The notes beneath the pieces were generated by a model, which saw only the letters and a list, made by a program, of their open reading frames with translations, did not search any database and was not told the origin of the DNA. From positions 50,001-114,000 of the forward strand of contig CAUYUJ010018624.1 in NCBI GenBank assembly GCA_963575745.1: 64,000 nt of DNA. The letters run 5' to 3'. Below are positions 33,217 through 43,572 of the stretch, one piece after another; position 1 is the first letter of the stretch; every line of letters begins with the position of its first letter. The stretch comes from Prorocentrum cordatum (taxonomy: Eukaryota; Sar; Dinophyceae; Prorocentrales; Prorocentraceae). The position numbers and the translations under genes are program-made.

Positions 33217-33682
33217 GGTCATCACCACGGTGGCGTGCCAGGGGCGCACCATGCGCGAAGGCGACGGGGCGGGGGAACGGCGCTCCGGGGGCGGCCAGAC
33301 CTCCGGGGCGCGAGCAGTCCGCGGCCAGACCATCTCTCGGTCCTGTGGACTCTCGCCCTGGGCCGTCGGCTGCCCGGCGCGCTGCTCCCTCGGTCGACGT
33401 CGCCCAGGCGTGATCCTGGATTGCGGCCGCCACGAGGTAGGGAACGGCAAGAAGGAGGACGACGACTGGTGGCTGGAGCTCTACGTGCTGCTCTCGCGCG
33501 CCACGCGCCACGAGGACCTCCTGCTCATGCGGGCGCCGCGCATCGAGTTCTTCCTGGCAGGGCCGCCGCAGGGCTTGCGGAAGCAGCTGGAGCAGTTTGC
33601 GGCGCGCACGAAGCGGTGCAGGAGGGAAGCGACGGCCCTCGCCAGGGAGCTCGGCTTCACCGAGTTCATCCGCGAGGCCTGA
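33217..33682 (+). CDS. PIF1-like (SF1B) helicase, C-terminal fragment, partial
   Basis: Exon 1 (33217-33260) encodes TTVACQGRTMREG, which fits helicase motif V with a changed His. Exon 2 (33408-33682) encodes VILDCGRHEVGNGKK, then DDDWWLELYVLLSRATRHED (motif VI, compare YVALSRA in PIF1/RecD), LLLMRAP, FLAGPP and a basic C-terminal helix with LARELGFTEFIREA, ending at TGA. Removing 33261-33407 as an intron restores a continuous motif V-VI spacing. PIF1 enzymes unwind DNA 5'-3' using ATP. The Walker A/B half is not in the window; the satellite lies immediately upstream, possibly within an intron. It could be a pseudogene end. The family call rests on recalled motifs. Confidence 0.6.
33261..33407 (+). 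other. Candidate GC-AG intron with inverted ends
   Basis: A 147-bp insertion between helicase motifs begins GCGACGGGG and ends CGTCGCCCAG. The boundaries read GAAG/GC and CAG/GCG, so AGGCG is present at both junctions. GGCGACG at the start and CGTCGCC at the end are inverted. Its length is 49 codons, which is why the frame stays open unspliced. GC 5' splice sites and introns with short direct and inverted terminal repeats are known in dinoflagellates and as introners. Confidence 0.5.
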
Positions 33683-33744
33683 CCTGAGGAGCGTCTCCCC
33701 CGAGCCGCGCCTTCTCTCGACTGCCCGACTAATTGTTTGGCCTC

Positions 33745-34005
33745 GCGCCGCGGACGACCCGCGCGCGTCGCTGGGACCCTCTCGGGGCGACCAGCGCGCG
33801 TCGCGGGAACTCCGTGCTGCGGGGGGCCCGGCGCCTCGTTCGCCCGTCGTCGCTCTGCCCAGCGGTCAGAGACTTGCCCGCTATCAGCCAGCCAGTTAGC
33901 TAGTCAGCTCTCTCTGCTTCGCGCAGCGGACGACCCGCGCGCGTCGCTGGGACCCCGCCCGGGGCGACCAGCGCGCGTCGCGGGGACTCCGCGCTGCGCT
34001 GCGCC
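33745..34005 (+). repeat. Direct duplication around CGACCCGCGCGCGTCGC
   Basis: GCGGACGACCCGCGCGCGTCG, GGGACC, CGGGGCGACCAGCGCGCGTC and GGACTCCG occur in the same order at about 33750-33825 and 33925-34000. Internal CGCGCG blocks are partly inverted. It lies just 3' of the helicase stop and may be in its 3' untranslated region. Confidence 0.75.
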
Positions 34006-34345
34006 CGCAGCCTTGGATTTTGGAGTGCGCGGGCAAAGAGGAAGGAAAAGAAGAGCCGAAAGCGGGCGCGATCCTCGCAAGAGGCGTGCCGACATGGGCG
34101 TCGCGACGTGCGGACGCTGCCGTCGGGGTTCCCGCGGAAGCTGCCTGCGGCGGCCACGCCCAGTGTCACGTGTGTTCGGACAGGCATGCTCGACACTTAC
34201 ACTAGGCGGTTCCATGATCGCATTCATGCAAATATATTCACTCGCGCGCAGACCCATTCATACTCAGATTCCCTCGCGCTCTGACTCACCCGCGTTCTTT
34301 CTCTCGTAATCAGATCTATCGTATTCCTTTGCGTTGTGTACCCCG

Positions 34346-34405
34346 CCACATTTCGGCACACCCCTCATGCGGTTCGTGGCCCCATAGGGAGCGCCACCGA
34401 AGAAG
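34346..34405 (+). repeat. Isolated diverged unit of the 90-bp satellite
   Basis: CATTTCGGCACACCCCTCA, GTTCGTGGC and CCATAGGGAGC-CCACCGAAG match the array unit with several changes. It lies 1.1 kb beyond the array and on the same strand. Confidence 0.85.
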
Positions 34406-34615
34406 ATACTCACAATTGCGATACTCACAACTGCATATGGTTGGGTCCTTCGCCAGGATAATTTATTCGGTCCTGGATCCTCTCTCATGGCATTGGTCCC
34501 CCCCTCCCCCCCTCCCTTCCGCACCTTCGTCTTGCCTTCGCCGCCGGAGTTCGCGCCGCAGACCCGCCCTTCTCCGCCGCGCGCCCGTCCCCTCCCCCTC
34601 CTGCGCGTAGAGGCA

Positions 34616-34744
34616 CGTCGAGCTGGGCATCTACCCCTGCACCGCCGACTTCAAGCAGAGGCGCCCTCCCAAGTCGGAAGAGAAGCAGAGACCCATCGCC
34701 ACCGAGAGCCCAAGGGGGGAGGGGGTAGCCGGCCACTTGGCGTG
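34616..34744 (+). CDS. Possible short exon, unrecognised
   Basis: One + frame reads HVELGIYPCTADFKQRRPPK and continues with mixed residues to TGA at 34742-34744. Its composition is less biased than the other two frames. No domain is recognised, and no partner exon is evident. GA repeats start at about 34800. Confidence 0.2.
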
Positions 34745-34800
34745 AGGCACGCCCGGGCGCCACCCAGTGCCAGACGACGCTCGGGCGTGCCAGGGGAGAG

Positions 34801-34856
34801 AGAGTGAGAGAGAGAGAGAGAGAGAGATCGAGAGAGAGAGAGAGAGATAGAGATCA
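34801..34856. repeat. GA dinucleotide tract
   Basis: GAGAGA with TCG and TA interruptions. Confidence 0.85.
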
Positions 34857-35745
34857 GAACGAGAAGAGAGAACACACATACGTGAATCTGGTAGAGTAGC
34901 TCGCGAGTTGTCGAGACTGAAGAGCACAGAGGAGATGGCACACGGCAGAGCGCAGAATGCAGGCATCGTAGACCAGAGCGCACAGAGAAGAGCGAAACGA
35001 GCGGAGAGGCGGTAGCACATAGGTGATGATGCGTGCCATACTGCGGTAGCGGTTCAGGATCGATACAACATGTAGAGGGGACGAGCACAGAGCAGGGAGT
35101 AGAGAGTTGAGGCTAGAGAGTCGATGCGTGCCGAGCCAAGAGCAGAGCGAGTGGAGAGAACCCAATCCGTCACATTATATTACTCTGGCATTCTCGCCCA
35201 CCAGCGCGCTGTCTTGACACTCCACGCGCCAGCTGATGATTGGGCTTTTGCTGAAGTTTGAGATCGTTGGAACGGCTCTCGAAGGCATCCTAGAACCTCT
35301 GCTCTGCGGGTCTCCGCCGAGCCTCCGGAAGACCATGGGAACGTTCGAGAACTTCGCGATGACCTTCCCGCAAGCCCTCTGGTACCGCCGAACACCTCCG
35401 AGAAGTCCTGGCCAACTCCGCAGACCTTCTCTGCTCCTCCGCGAACCGCCGAACACCTCCGAATGTCCTCGAGAGGGCCTCTCGAAGGCCCCGGCGAACC
35501 TCCGAGAACTCCCGAAAACGCCCTCCTGGATTCTCGACCGCCCAGATAGGGTCGCGGTAGATGGGGTCGCAGGATCGCGCCTCATCGCCGATTCATCGGC
35601 GATGTTCGCAGATGCGGCGCGACCAGGAGACAGATTTGTTCAACCCAGACGTCACAAGTGATTCCCCGATGCATCGGCGATACGGATGCGGTGTGATCCT
35701 CCGTCCCCATCTGCTCCAGCAGCATTTGGGTGGCCGCTACGATCA

Positions 35746-35945
35746 GGAACTTTGGCTTAGCGTGTTGCTCCGCCCATTCTGGCCAACTACGCTTCGGCGC
35801 GACACGCTATCCACGTCCCAGTCCCCGAGCACCAACTTCCGAGCTTTTACTGGCCTCCCGCCCCGCGGAGCGGAGCGACACGCTGTCCGCCGCAGGTACA
35901 GCGTGTCGCCGGGCTCGCCGCCGCGACACGCTAAGCAGAAGTTCC
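35746..35945. mobile_element. TIR element of 200 bp (GGAACTT...GCTTAGCGTGT)
   Basis: The left end GGAACTTTGGCTTAGCGTGT and the right end ACACGCTAAGCAGAAGTTCC are inverted over about 23 bp. Two further GCGACACGCT/AGCGTGTCGC copies lie inside, so several alternative hairpins can form. No coding sequence and no convincing target duplication were found. Confidence 0.65.
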
Positions 35946-36139
35946 CGACCCGATTACTTCCCAGCACCCCCGACAGAGCCCATTGCGATCCGATCGATCC
36001 GATTCGAAGTCGATTCTGGTTGGCCCGATCCGATTCGATTCCGATGTCCTGACAATCCGATGCGGCCCGATGCTTACATGGCGCTGTTGTGCGTCCTGGC
36101 GCAGCCGATCCGATTCGATTTCGATTCTGCGCCGATGCA

Positions 36140-36360
36140 TTCGGTGGCAACTCGTGGCTCATGGGAGTCTTCCATGCCATCTTGTCGGCTCTTGCGAATC
36201 GACGCCAGTCGACGCTAAATCGACGCTAAATCGACGCTAGTCGACGCTGGCCGACGCTAGATCGGCGCCATCTCATCGACTCCTAGACACTCATCGGCGC
36301 GAGTCGACGCTAAAGACGGAATCGAGAGGGTATACCAGGCTCCCATAATTCGCTACCGAA
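36140..36360. mobile_element. GCGTCGA TIR element, copy 2 (inverted) with 6-bp target duplication
   Basis: A 221-bp element with ends TTCGGTGGCAACTCGTGG... and ...TATGGGAGC-inverse CGCTACCGAA. It is flanked by GATGCA at 36134-36139 and 36361-36366. The interior has TCGACGCTAAATCGACGC and similar repeats. The orientation is opposite to copy 1. Copy 3 shares an extra GTACCCTCT...TTCCGTCTT stretch with this copy that copy 1 lacks. Confidence 0.82.
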
Positions 36361-36589
36361 GATGCAGCCCGGTTTGACGCACACGTCGGCTCGGCCTGAT
36401 TCTTGTGCCGATTTCGAGGCGGACTGGCCCTGCCCCCGGGGCCCTCCGACCGGGCGGGGCTGGGGCGAGGACAGAAATCCCTCCCGGAGCGTTCCAGGGA
36501 CGCGTCGCAGGGCGTGCCCGGAGCGCTCTGAGAGGGCCGCGGCGCCCGAGGCATCCTCCAGAGCCGCGGGATCCCAGAGCTTCTGGAGT

Positions 36590-37036
36590 TCTACCGTCGC
36601 CCGACTCTGTCCTCCTCGTCCTGGCCTCGTCCTCTCCGGGCGGGTCCACCTGGGCGGGCCGACGTGGGGCCTCCGCGGCAGGCGCTCCGCGAGGGCGAGC
36701 CTCTCTCGGGGGAGGCCCTGGTGTCGAGGTCGATCGGGGCTCGGTCCGATCTGCCGAGTCGATGCTGGCTGGTCCTGTCCGGGGGCCCTCCGAGAGGCCC
36801 TGCACGGCAGAGGGGAGCCATTCGTGGAACCTCCGCCTGCTCTCCCCCGAACCTCAGAGTTGGCCCGCGCGGGGAAGACCGCGGTCGAAGCGCAATTCGT
36901 CCAACCCACCGCCGACATGGATCCTTGGGGGGTGGCATTGACGAGCACATAGTTTTGAACCATGTTTTGAAAATTGGAGGGGGGGCATTGACACGTGAAT
37001 GTGGCGTGTGTGCTCGCTAAGTTTCTCACGAGGCAT
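36590..37036 (+). repeat. Dispersed repeat, partner of 18980-19250
   Basis: The clearest match is 36880-37036 (GCGGTCGAAG, CCAACCCACCGCCGACATG, TTGGAGGGGGGGCATTGACA and GTGTGCTCGCTAAG). This copy has an extra GACGAGCACATAG segment. The upstream part is GC-rich and open on both strands without a recognised protein. Confidence 0.45.
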
Positions 37037-37056
37037 TTACTGATGGGCCTGTCTTC

Positions 37057-37153
37057 CATCACCACCACCACCACCACCAGCAGCACCACCACCACCACCA
37101 CCAGCACCACCAGCACCACCAGCACCACCAGCACCACCAGCACCACCAGCACC

Positions 37154-37184
<31 letters not shown>

Positions 37185-37600
37185 GCACCACCAGCACCAC
37201 CAGCACCACCAGCACCACCAGCACCAGCACCAGCACCAGCACCAGCACCAGCACCATCACCAGCACCAGCACCAGCACCACAACCACCACTACCACCACC
37301 ACCACCACCACCACCACCACCACCACCACCACCACCACCACCACCACCACCACCACCACCACCACCACCACCACCACCACCACCACCACCACCACCACCA
37401 CCACCACCACCACCACCACCACCACCACCACCACCACCACCACCACCACCACCACCACCACCACCACCACCACCACCACCACCACCACCACCACCACCAC
37501 CACCACCACCACCACCACCACCACCACCACCACCACCACCACCACCACCACCACCACCACCACCACCACCACCACCACCACCACCACCACCACCACCATA
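37057..37600. repeat. CAC/CAG trinucleotide tract
   Basis: CACCAG and CAC triplets (37057-37290) pass into about 310 bp of uninterrupted CAC. Poly-Thr, poly-Val, poly-Gly and poly-Trp frames are translations of it. This is the longest pure tract in the window. Confidence 0.95.
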
Positions 37601-37867
37601 AATTGGAGAGGGGAACGAGGTGGAGGACGAGGAGGAGGAGGACGAAGAGGAGGAGGAGCAGGAGGACCCCCTCACCCTTATGGTCGCGGAGGTGGAAAAC
37701 ACGCCCACCATCTATAGACGGGCCTTCCCCAGAGGCCTGCTCCGCGAGAGGCGGAGCCTCTCCCCTAGGGAGAGGCCTCGCCCTTCGCCGCGAGCGCCTG
37801 CGAGCGCCCCGCGGCCGAGGCACCGGGAGAGGGTGATGTTCCACTGCAAGATGGCGCTGGCGTACCT
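37601..37867 (+). CDS. Possible exon after the CAC tract, unrecognised
   Basis: The + frame from 37620 reads an acidic run, then PLTLMVAEVENTPTIYRRAF, an Arg/Pro-rich stretch and MFHCKMALAYLDSREARAG before entering a dispersed repeat at 37868. It may be a low-complexity protein exon; no domain is recognised. Confidence 0.25.
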
Positions 37868-38110
37868 GGACTCGCGGGAGGCCCGTGCCGGTTGGGGGGG
37901 AGGGGGAGGGTCAGCGGAGGAGAAGGTGCTCACACCGCTGCCCTTCCCCCGTTTTCCATTTTGTGAGCCTCCTGGGCGGCCCTCGTCGCCATCGCTGGAT
38001 TCGCACCCCGGGAGAGGTCCGGGGAGTAGCGGTATCGGTACCCCGCCAGGGAGGGACTCGCGGGAGGCCCGTGCTGGATTGGGGGGGAGGGGCCCCGGTC
38101 CGATGCGGGG
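37868..38110 (+). repeat. GACTCGCGGGAGGCCCGTGC dispersed repeat, copy 1
   Basis: It shares with 38368-38640 the ordered phrases GACTCGCGGGAGGCCCGTGC, GGGGGAGGGTCAG-GGAGGA, GTTTTCCATTTTGTGAGCC, TCCTGGGCGGC, CGTCGCCA-CGCTGGATTCG, GTAGCGGTATCGGTACC and GGCGGGGATT-like ends. The opening phrase recurs at the end, so the element may carry direct terminal repeats of about 35 bp. Confidence 0.8.
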
Positions 38111-38367
38111 ATTCAGGTGTGGCACCCCCGCAATTGCGGATAAGAGTGAAGGGGCGGGCGCGGGGTGGGTCGTGGGTGTGTCGGGTGGGTCACGGGGTGG
38201 GTCGTGGGTGGGTCGCAGGTGGGTCGCGGGAGGCCTGTGTCGAATTTTAGTGTCGTTTAGCTGACCCCTTGTCCTCTTATCCCCATCCCCATCCAGACCC
38301 CCCATCGCAGCACCCCAGTTGGAGAGCCCTCGAAACCCAAAGGAAACGGCCCTCGCAACCCGAAACC

Positions 38368-38640
38368 TGGACTCGCGGGAGGCCCGTGCCGGATTGGGGG
38401 GAGGGGGAGGGTCAGAGGAGGAAAAGGTACCTATATTGCTTTCCTTCCCCGGTTTTCCATTTTGTGAGCCTCCTGGGCGGCTCTCGTCGCCACCGCTGGA
38501 TTCGCCTCGGAATCCTGGTCAGAACGCACCCCGGGAGCGTTTCAGGGCGTAGCGGTATCGGTACCTTGCCCAGGGACTCGTGGGAGGCCCGCGCCAGATT
38601 AGGGGGGCCCTGATCCGAGGCGGGGATTTCTACATAGCCA
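38368..38640 (+). repeat. GACTCGCGGGAGGCCCGTGC dispersed repeat, copy 2
   Basis: Direct copy of 37868-38110, with an additional CTCGGAATCCTGGTCAGAACG segment that the 45.8-kb relative also has. As in copy 1, the opening phrase returns near the end (38574-38600). Confidence 0.8.
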
Positions 38641-39377
38641 CCGCCTGGATGATCGATTTTCGGAGACCTCGACAGGCGGCGGGAATGGACAGATTCGGGC
38701 CCCCGTGCCGCCCGCTGGGGTCTCAGAACGTCGGTTCCACAGGCGGCGGATCTGGGATCCGGGTCTTGGCGTCGCAGCTTTTTCGAGGCGAGGCGCTCTC
38801 GCACATTTCCCCGGGCCCCGGGGCCATGACGGGCGGGATGCGGCTCGAGGCGTGCTGCAGAGCGACGGGGTCCGCGGCTCTTGTCGTGACCGTGCGCGAT
38901 GTCGTATTTTCGGGGGCTGCCAGAGGTGCTCCTGGCCCAAGGCCCTCCCCAGGATTTCCAGGGAGCCTTCCGTCCAGGCTTCCCAGAGCGGCCCCCCTGG
39001 GCCACGGAACCCTTTATCTTCGTCGTCGTTCGTTCGTTCGTTCGTTCGCCCCCCTGGGCCCTCCCCCTCTGACCCACCCCCCATGGGCCCTCCCCCTCGG
39101 ACCCAGCCCCCCCCCCCTGAGCCCCAGCTTCCCTGGGCCTAGGCGCCCCCCCTCGGGACCCCCTGGGGCCCCCACGGCCTCCAGGGCACCCCTCACGAGG
39201 CCCAGCGCGCCCCAGGGGCCCCAGCACGGAGCGAGAAGCCGGGGGCACCGTGGGCCAGGGGCACCTTAGGCAACCCTCGATGTTTGTTTCGCGTCGTCGG
39301 GTCTCATGGGGGTGGGGAGGGGAGCGAGGTGGAGGAGATGGGGCAGGGGAGGGGGAGAGGGGAGAGGCAGGGGGCAA

Positions 39378-40560
39378 GCTGGGCGCGCTCGCTCCATCTC
39401 TGGTATCCCTCCCACCCTCTCCTCCCCATTGTGCCGATGTTTCGCCATCCGCGGACGCGTGTCATGGCGGACCTGGAACTCCCAAGACGACTGCACCGTG
39501 TTATGCGGAGTCGGAAAATGGGTGCTGCGTACATAGGAGGAGGGGGAGGAGGAGGAGGAGGAGGGGGAGGAGGAGGAGGAGGAGGAAGTGGCAGATGAGC
39601 AGGAGGAACAAGGAGGAAAGGGGAAGGACTGGGACGAGCTGCACCAGCGGAGCTGGAGCGAAAGCGGCGGGGGGGGCAGGATGACCAGGGGAGAGCGGAG
39701 GAGGGGAAAGGAGGGTGCCCACAAGGACGAGGAGGAGCTCGGATCCAGAAAGAGTGGCGCGCGCGCTGGGGCGAGATCGCCACTCTGGACGACGGGAGCG
39801 GCGCGCCGATCCGAAGACGAGGCCAACCGCTGCAGCGGCAGCACCATCTTTGAAGGACCGAAAAACAATCGGATTACACAAGCACATGCGAACAAGCACA
39901 ATACTTACACTCATGCGTGTAGAGAGCAATGCACGGAGAGGGCCGACGATAGTCGGGACAGGACTAGGAAAGAGAGGAGAGCTGTATTCATGCGATGGAA
40001 TAGTAAACAATGAGCTGGGTGCACTCGCGCCGTATTTGGCATCCTACTCGTCCCGCCCATATCTTCATTGCGCCGACTTCTCCATGTCCGCCGACGGGTG
40101 TCATGGCGGACCTGGAGCCACCCAAGGGAGCCCATCGTGTCAAGCGCATACATAAAAGAAACGGAAGCTGTCAGGAGGATTGCAAGGAGGAATCTTCTGA
40201 GGATGAGGAGGGGTGAGGACGAGGATGAGCAGGAGGAAGATTATGAGGATGAGGAGGATGAGCAGGAGGAAGATTCTGAGGATGAGGAGGGGTGAGGACG
40301 AGGAGGCAGAGAAACGAAAGCAGCAGCAGCAGCAGCAGGAGTGGGAGGAGCGGGAGGAGCAGGGGGGCCAGTGGAAAGCGCGGGAGGGGGCAGGAGCGGG
40401 GTCTGCAAGGACGACGACGGACTCGGATCCAGACCTGTGGCTTGCGTTGGGGCGAGGGCGCCGTCGATCCCAACACAGAGCCAGCGCTACGGCGGGAGAC
40501 GCAATCTTGGAGCACTGGAAGCACTGAAAACGGCGTGCGACAAGTCATCTTTTGAGATTC
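39378..40560 (+). repeat. Diverged tandem duplication, units of about 640 and 550 bp
   Basis: Both units (39378-40013 and 40014-40560) contain GCTGGG-GC-CTCGC, GTGTCATGGCGGACCTGGA, a GGA-rich block, CTCGGATCCAGA, a GCG-TGGGGCGAG stretch and a GCTGCAGCGG or GCTACGGCGG motif near the end. The units are considerably diverged. Frames are Glu/Arg-rich and unrecognised. Confidence 0.7.
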
Positions 40561-40599
40561 GACGCGCTGAAAAGAACAGTATGCGACAGACATGGCCCC

Positions 40600-41595
40600 C
40601 CGCTCGGGCAGGATCCGGGGAGGGGGTTTTGGGGGCAGGAGGATGAGGAGGGGGAGAGGGGGGATGAGGAGGGGTAGGGTGAGGAGGCCCAGTCGTGGCG
40701 AGGAGGGTAGGGATGGCGACAAAGGGGGGGTTCGGTGATGAGGAGGGGTATGGGGAGAGGGAGAGGGGATGAGCAGGGTGATGGGGAGGGAGGGTGATGG
40801 GGGAGGGAGGGGGTGAGAGAGGGAGAGAGATAAGAAGGGGCAGGGTGATGAGCAGGGTGATAGGGGAGGGGGAGAGGTGCGATGTGATGCGGAGGATGCT
40901 GGAACAAGAGAGGGGGACATATGCCCAGTCGTGGCGAGGAGGGCGCCACAAGAGGCCACCCAAGAGGCCCAGCCACCTCCACAGCGATCGGCGACGACGA
41001 CTGCCGACCGACCCACGACGACGCACCGTGCCCTCGATCGCCGACGGCGACGAGCGACGTCCCCGCTCAGCGACGAGAGATGCCGCCCTTGACCGATCGG
41101 CGGCGGCGGCGGTGCGACTGCGGACGCCCCTTCGACACGGTCGGCGTGGCCTCCCGGACGACCAGCCGTCCCGCGGAGGGGGAGGTCGGTATCACATACA
41201 CATTTTTTGATCCGCGGGTCGAGAGCGCACCTCTTCCGGTCGAGACTAAGCGGGCCGCGCGAAGCCTGAATTAGCAGAGCGGGGAACAGTAGGAGAGGCC
41301 TCACGTCAAGGCCAGGAGGAGGCAAAGCCTCGGGATCAGGCGGTGCCGAAGACGATGTACTTGCAAAGGAACGCCTTGGACAGGAACCCGGGGCATCACA
41401 GAAACATGCTCAGATCGTATGTGTGCGTCGGCCCTGCAGGGGCGATGCGCGCGCTCAGAGACCTTACACTGCGGGCTCGGCGGCGGGCGCTTCCTGGCGA
41501 TACCGCTTGGGCAGCGATCTGCCAAGTGTTTGATTCGAACGTGCACTTCAGGGGGGAGCACACAGTACTAGTGCGTTCTTCCTTCTGCGTCCAAG
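40600..41595. other. GGAGGGG-rich spacer and unassigned frames
   Basis: 40630-40880 is a degenerate GATGAGGAGGGG minisatellite. From 41080 to 41270 and from 41343 to 41590 there are + frames of mixed composition (such as MYLQRNALDRNPGHHRNMLR) running into a GA tract. I recognise none of them. Confidence 0.35.
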
Positions 41596-41655
41596 AGGAG
41601 AGAGAGAGAGAGAGAGAGAGAGCGAGAAGAGAGAGAGAGAGAGAGAGCGAGAGAT
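41596..41655. repeat. GA dinucleotide tract
   Basis: GAGAGA with GCGAGA interruptions. Confidence 0.88.
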
Positions 41656-41769
41656 AAGGCTCGGATCGCGATGAAGCTCTGCGAGGTAGTGGAGCCGTCC
41701 ACGCGGTCCTCCGAGGTCTGGATCGCACAGGACTCGGCGCTCCATCGCAGGAACAAGCAGTCATGACGA

Positions 41770-42190
41770 TGACGATGATGGGTGATGATGAGAAGGAGTG
41801 TGACGGTGATGATGATGGTCACGCTAATGATGATGCTGATGATGATGATGATGCTGATGATGATGATGCTGATGATGATGATGATGATGATGATTCATGA
41901 TGATGATGCTGATGATGATGCTGATGATGATGATGATAATGATGATGATGATGAGGCTGACGGTGTTGGTGTTGGTATTGTGGATGGCGTGGTCATCTTG
42001 GTGGAGATGCCGATGATGTAGTCGGTTTGTCGGCGACGACGACGATGACGACGACGATGATGAGGGCAATAATGACAATGACGTTGATTATGCTGATGAT
42101 GCTGATGATGATGCTGATGGTGATGATGCTGATGATGCTGCTGCTGCTGATGATGAGGTTGATCATGATGGTGATGGTGATGATGATGGT
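41770..42190. repeat. GAT microsatellite, degenerate
   Basis: GAT/GCT triplets with perfect runs near 41870-41895 and 41940-41955. A 60-bp interruption lies at 41990-42040. Confidence 0.9.
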
Positions 42191-42519
42191 GAGTCGTTCC
42201 AGCACTCCAGGTTTTTGCGGGTTCTCCCACACGGGCTGCAGAGACGAGAGCCGCCACTTCGACAGATACTCCAGAACTCCTGGATCGCATCCTTGCCCGG
42301 TCGCATCATGAATCCATTCTGCGTTCGAATCGGTCAAAGATGCCATTTCTCCCCAACCAAAGATGTGTATATTGTTTACCCATGTCGTAACATGGTGCTC
42401 TTTTGATTGCCCATTTCCTGAGATGGGGTTCTTGTTATTACCCAGACGGCTCCGAGAACCTCTTCCTCACCTCCTCTTCCTGCTCTTCCTCTGTCAGAGT
42501 CACCCAGACTTACTCATAC

Positions 42520-42735
42520 TCGTTCATACTCAGAGTCACTCAGACTCAGACTCACTCGTACCCTGACTTGCTCGGACTGAGATTCACTCACACTTGGACT
42601 CCCTCATGCTCAGACTCACTCGTGCCCAGACTCCCTCATGCTCAGAGTCGCTCATGCTCAGACTCAGCTCGTGCTCAAGCCCACTCGTGCTCAGACTCGC
42701 TCAGACTCAGTCTCCCTCATACCCGGACCCACGCG
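42520..42735 (+). repeat. Degenerate minisatellite (CTCAGACTCACTCGTGC)
   Basis: CTCAGACTC, CTCATGCTCAGA and CTCGTGCTCAGA recur about every 12-18 bp. Frames are Ser/Leu/Thr-rich and not genes. Confidence 0.75.
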
Positions 42736-42872
42736 GCTGCGCAGGCCCCTCCTCCCCATGTCTTCCTGCTCCCACCTCGTCCTCCCATCCCACGCCATGC
42801 ACAGGACAGCACTCAATGGAGCAATTTGGAACAAGCGTTCCTACGCCACACAAACACACACACACACACACT

Positions 42873-43026
42873 ACCAGCCTCGAACGTATCCCTATCCCTA
42901 AGATTGACACGCCAAAAGGCGATGACAATCTTAGGGATTCGCCCTCAAAAAATAAGGGAATCCCTAAGACTGGCATCGTGATGAGGAGGTGCCCAGCATA
43001 GGGATAGGGATATGTTCCAGGCTGGT
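42873..43026. mobile_element. TIR element of 154 bp inside a CA repeat
   Basis: The left end ACCAGCCTCGAACGTATCCC and the right end GGGATATGTTCCAGGCTGGT are inverted over about 29 bp, continuing through CTATCCCTA. The interior holds two further perfect stems (CCTAAGATTG/CAATCTTAGG and AGGG-type GGGATTCGCCCT/AGGGAATCCC). CA repeats flank both sides, so insertion into a CA microsatellite is likely, and a target duplication cannot be resolved. Confidence 0.75.
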
Positions 43027-43144
43027 AAACACACACAGCACTGTCCATCAGTTCCACATCTGCAACTGAGGGCCCCGGCCCGCCCGCGCAGGCCTTCCAG
43101 GCCCCGCCTCCCCGGCGGACTCAGGCGCGCCTTGCCTTGCCTCG

Positions 43145-43430
43145 TCCTCCCACCTCCACTTCGAGAGGGAGGAGGAGGAAGAAACGGAGGAGGGAGTAGG
43201 GAGGAGGAGGGAGAGGAGGAGGAGGAAGGAGGAAGGAGGAGGAGGGAGGAGGATGGAGAAGGAACAGGAGGAGAAGGGAGGGAGGGGGAGGGAGGAGGAG
43301 GAGGAGGAGGAGGAGGGGGAGGGAGGGAGGAGGAGGAGGAGGAGGAGGAGGAGGAGGAGGAGGAGGAGGAGGAGGAGGAGGAGGAGGAGGAGGAGGAGGA
43401 GGAGGAGGAGGAGGAGGAGGAGGAGGAGTC
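43145..43430. repeat. GGA microsatellite
   Basis: About 285 bp of GGA with GGGA interruptions; the last 110 bp are almost pure. A + frame continues from it into DPELDLGLLRVTHLSVLASA and stops at 43570; that tail is unrecognised. Confidence 0.9.
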
Positions 43431-43572
43431 CCCCCGTGCCGCCTGGCAAGGACCCCGAGCTGGACCTCGGCCTGCTCCGCGTCACCCACCTCTCCGTCCT
43501 CGCCAGCGCGGCCCGGCGCGTGAAGTTCTACCAGAAGGCCCCCGCCCTTTGCCTGCAGGCCCGTGGATAGTC

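Noticed and set aside
31658-33682. 674-codon + frame covering the 90-bp array and helicase tail as one protein
   Set aside because: The array is open on both strands in several frames and its DNA is near identical between units. Only the last part matches a known family.
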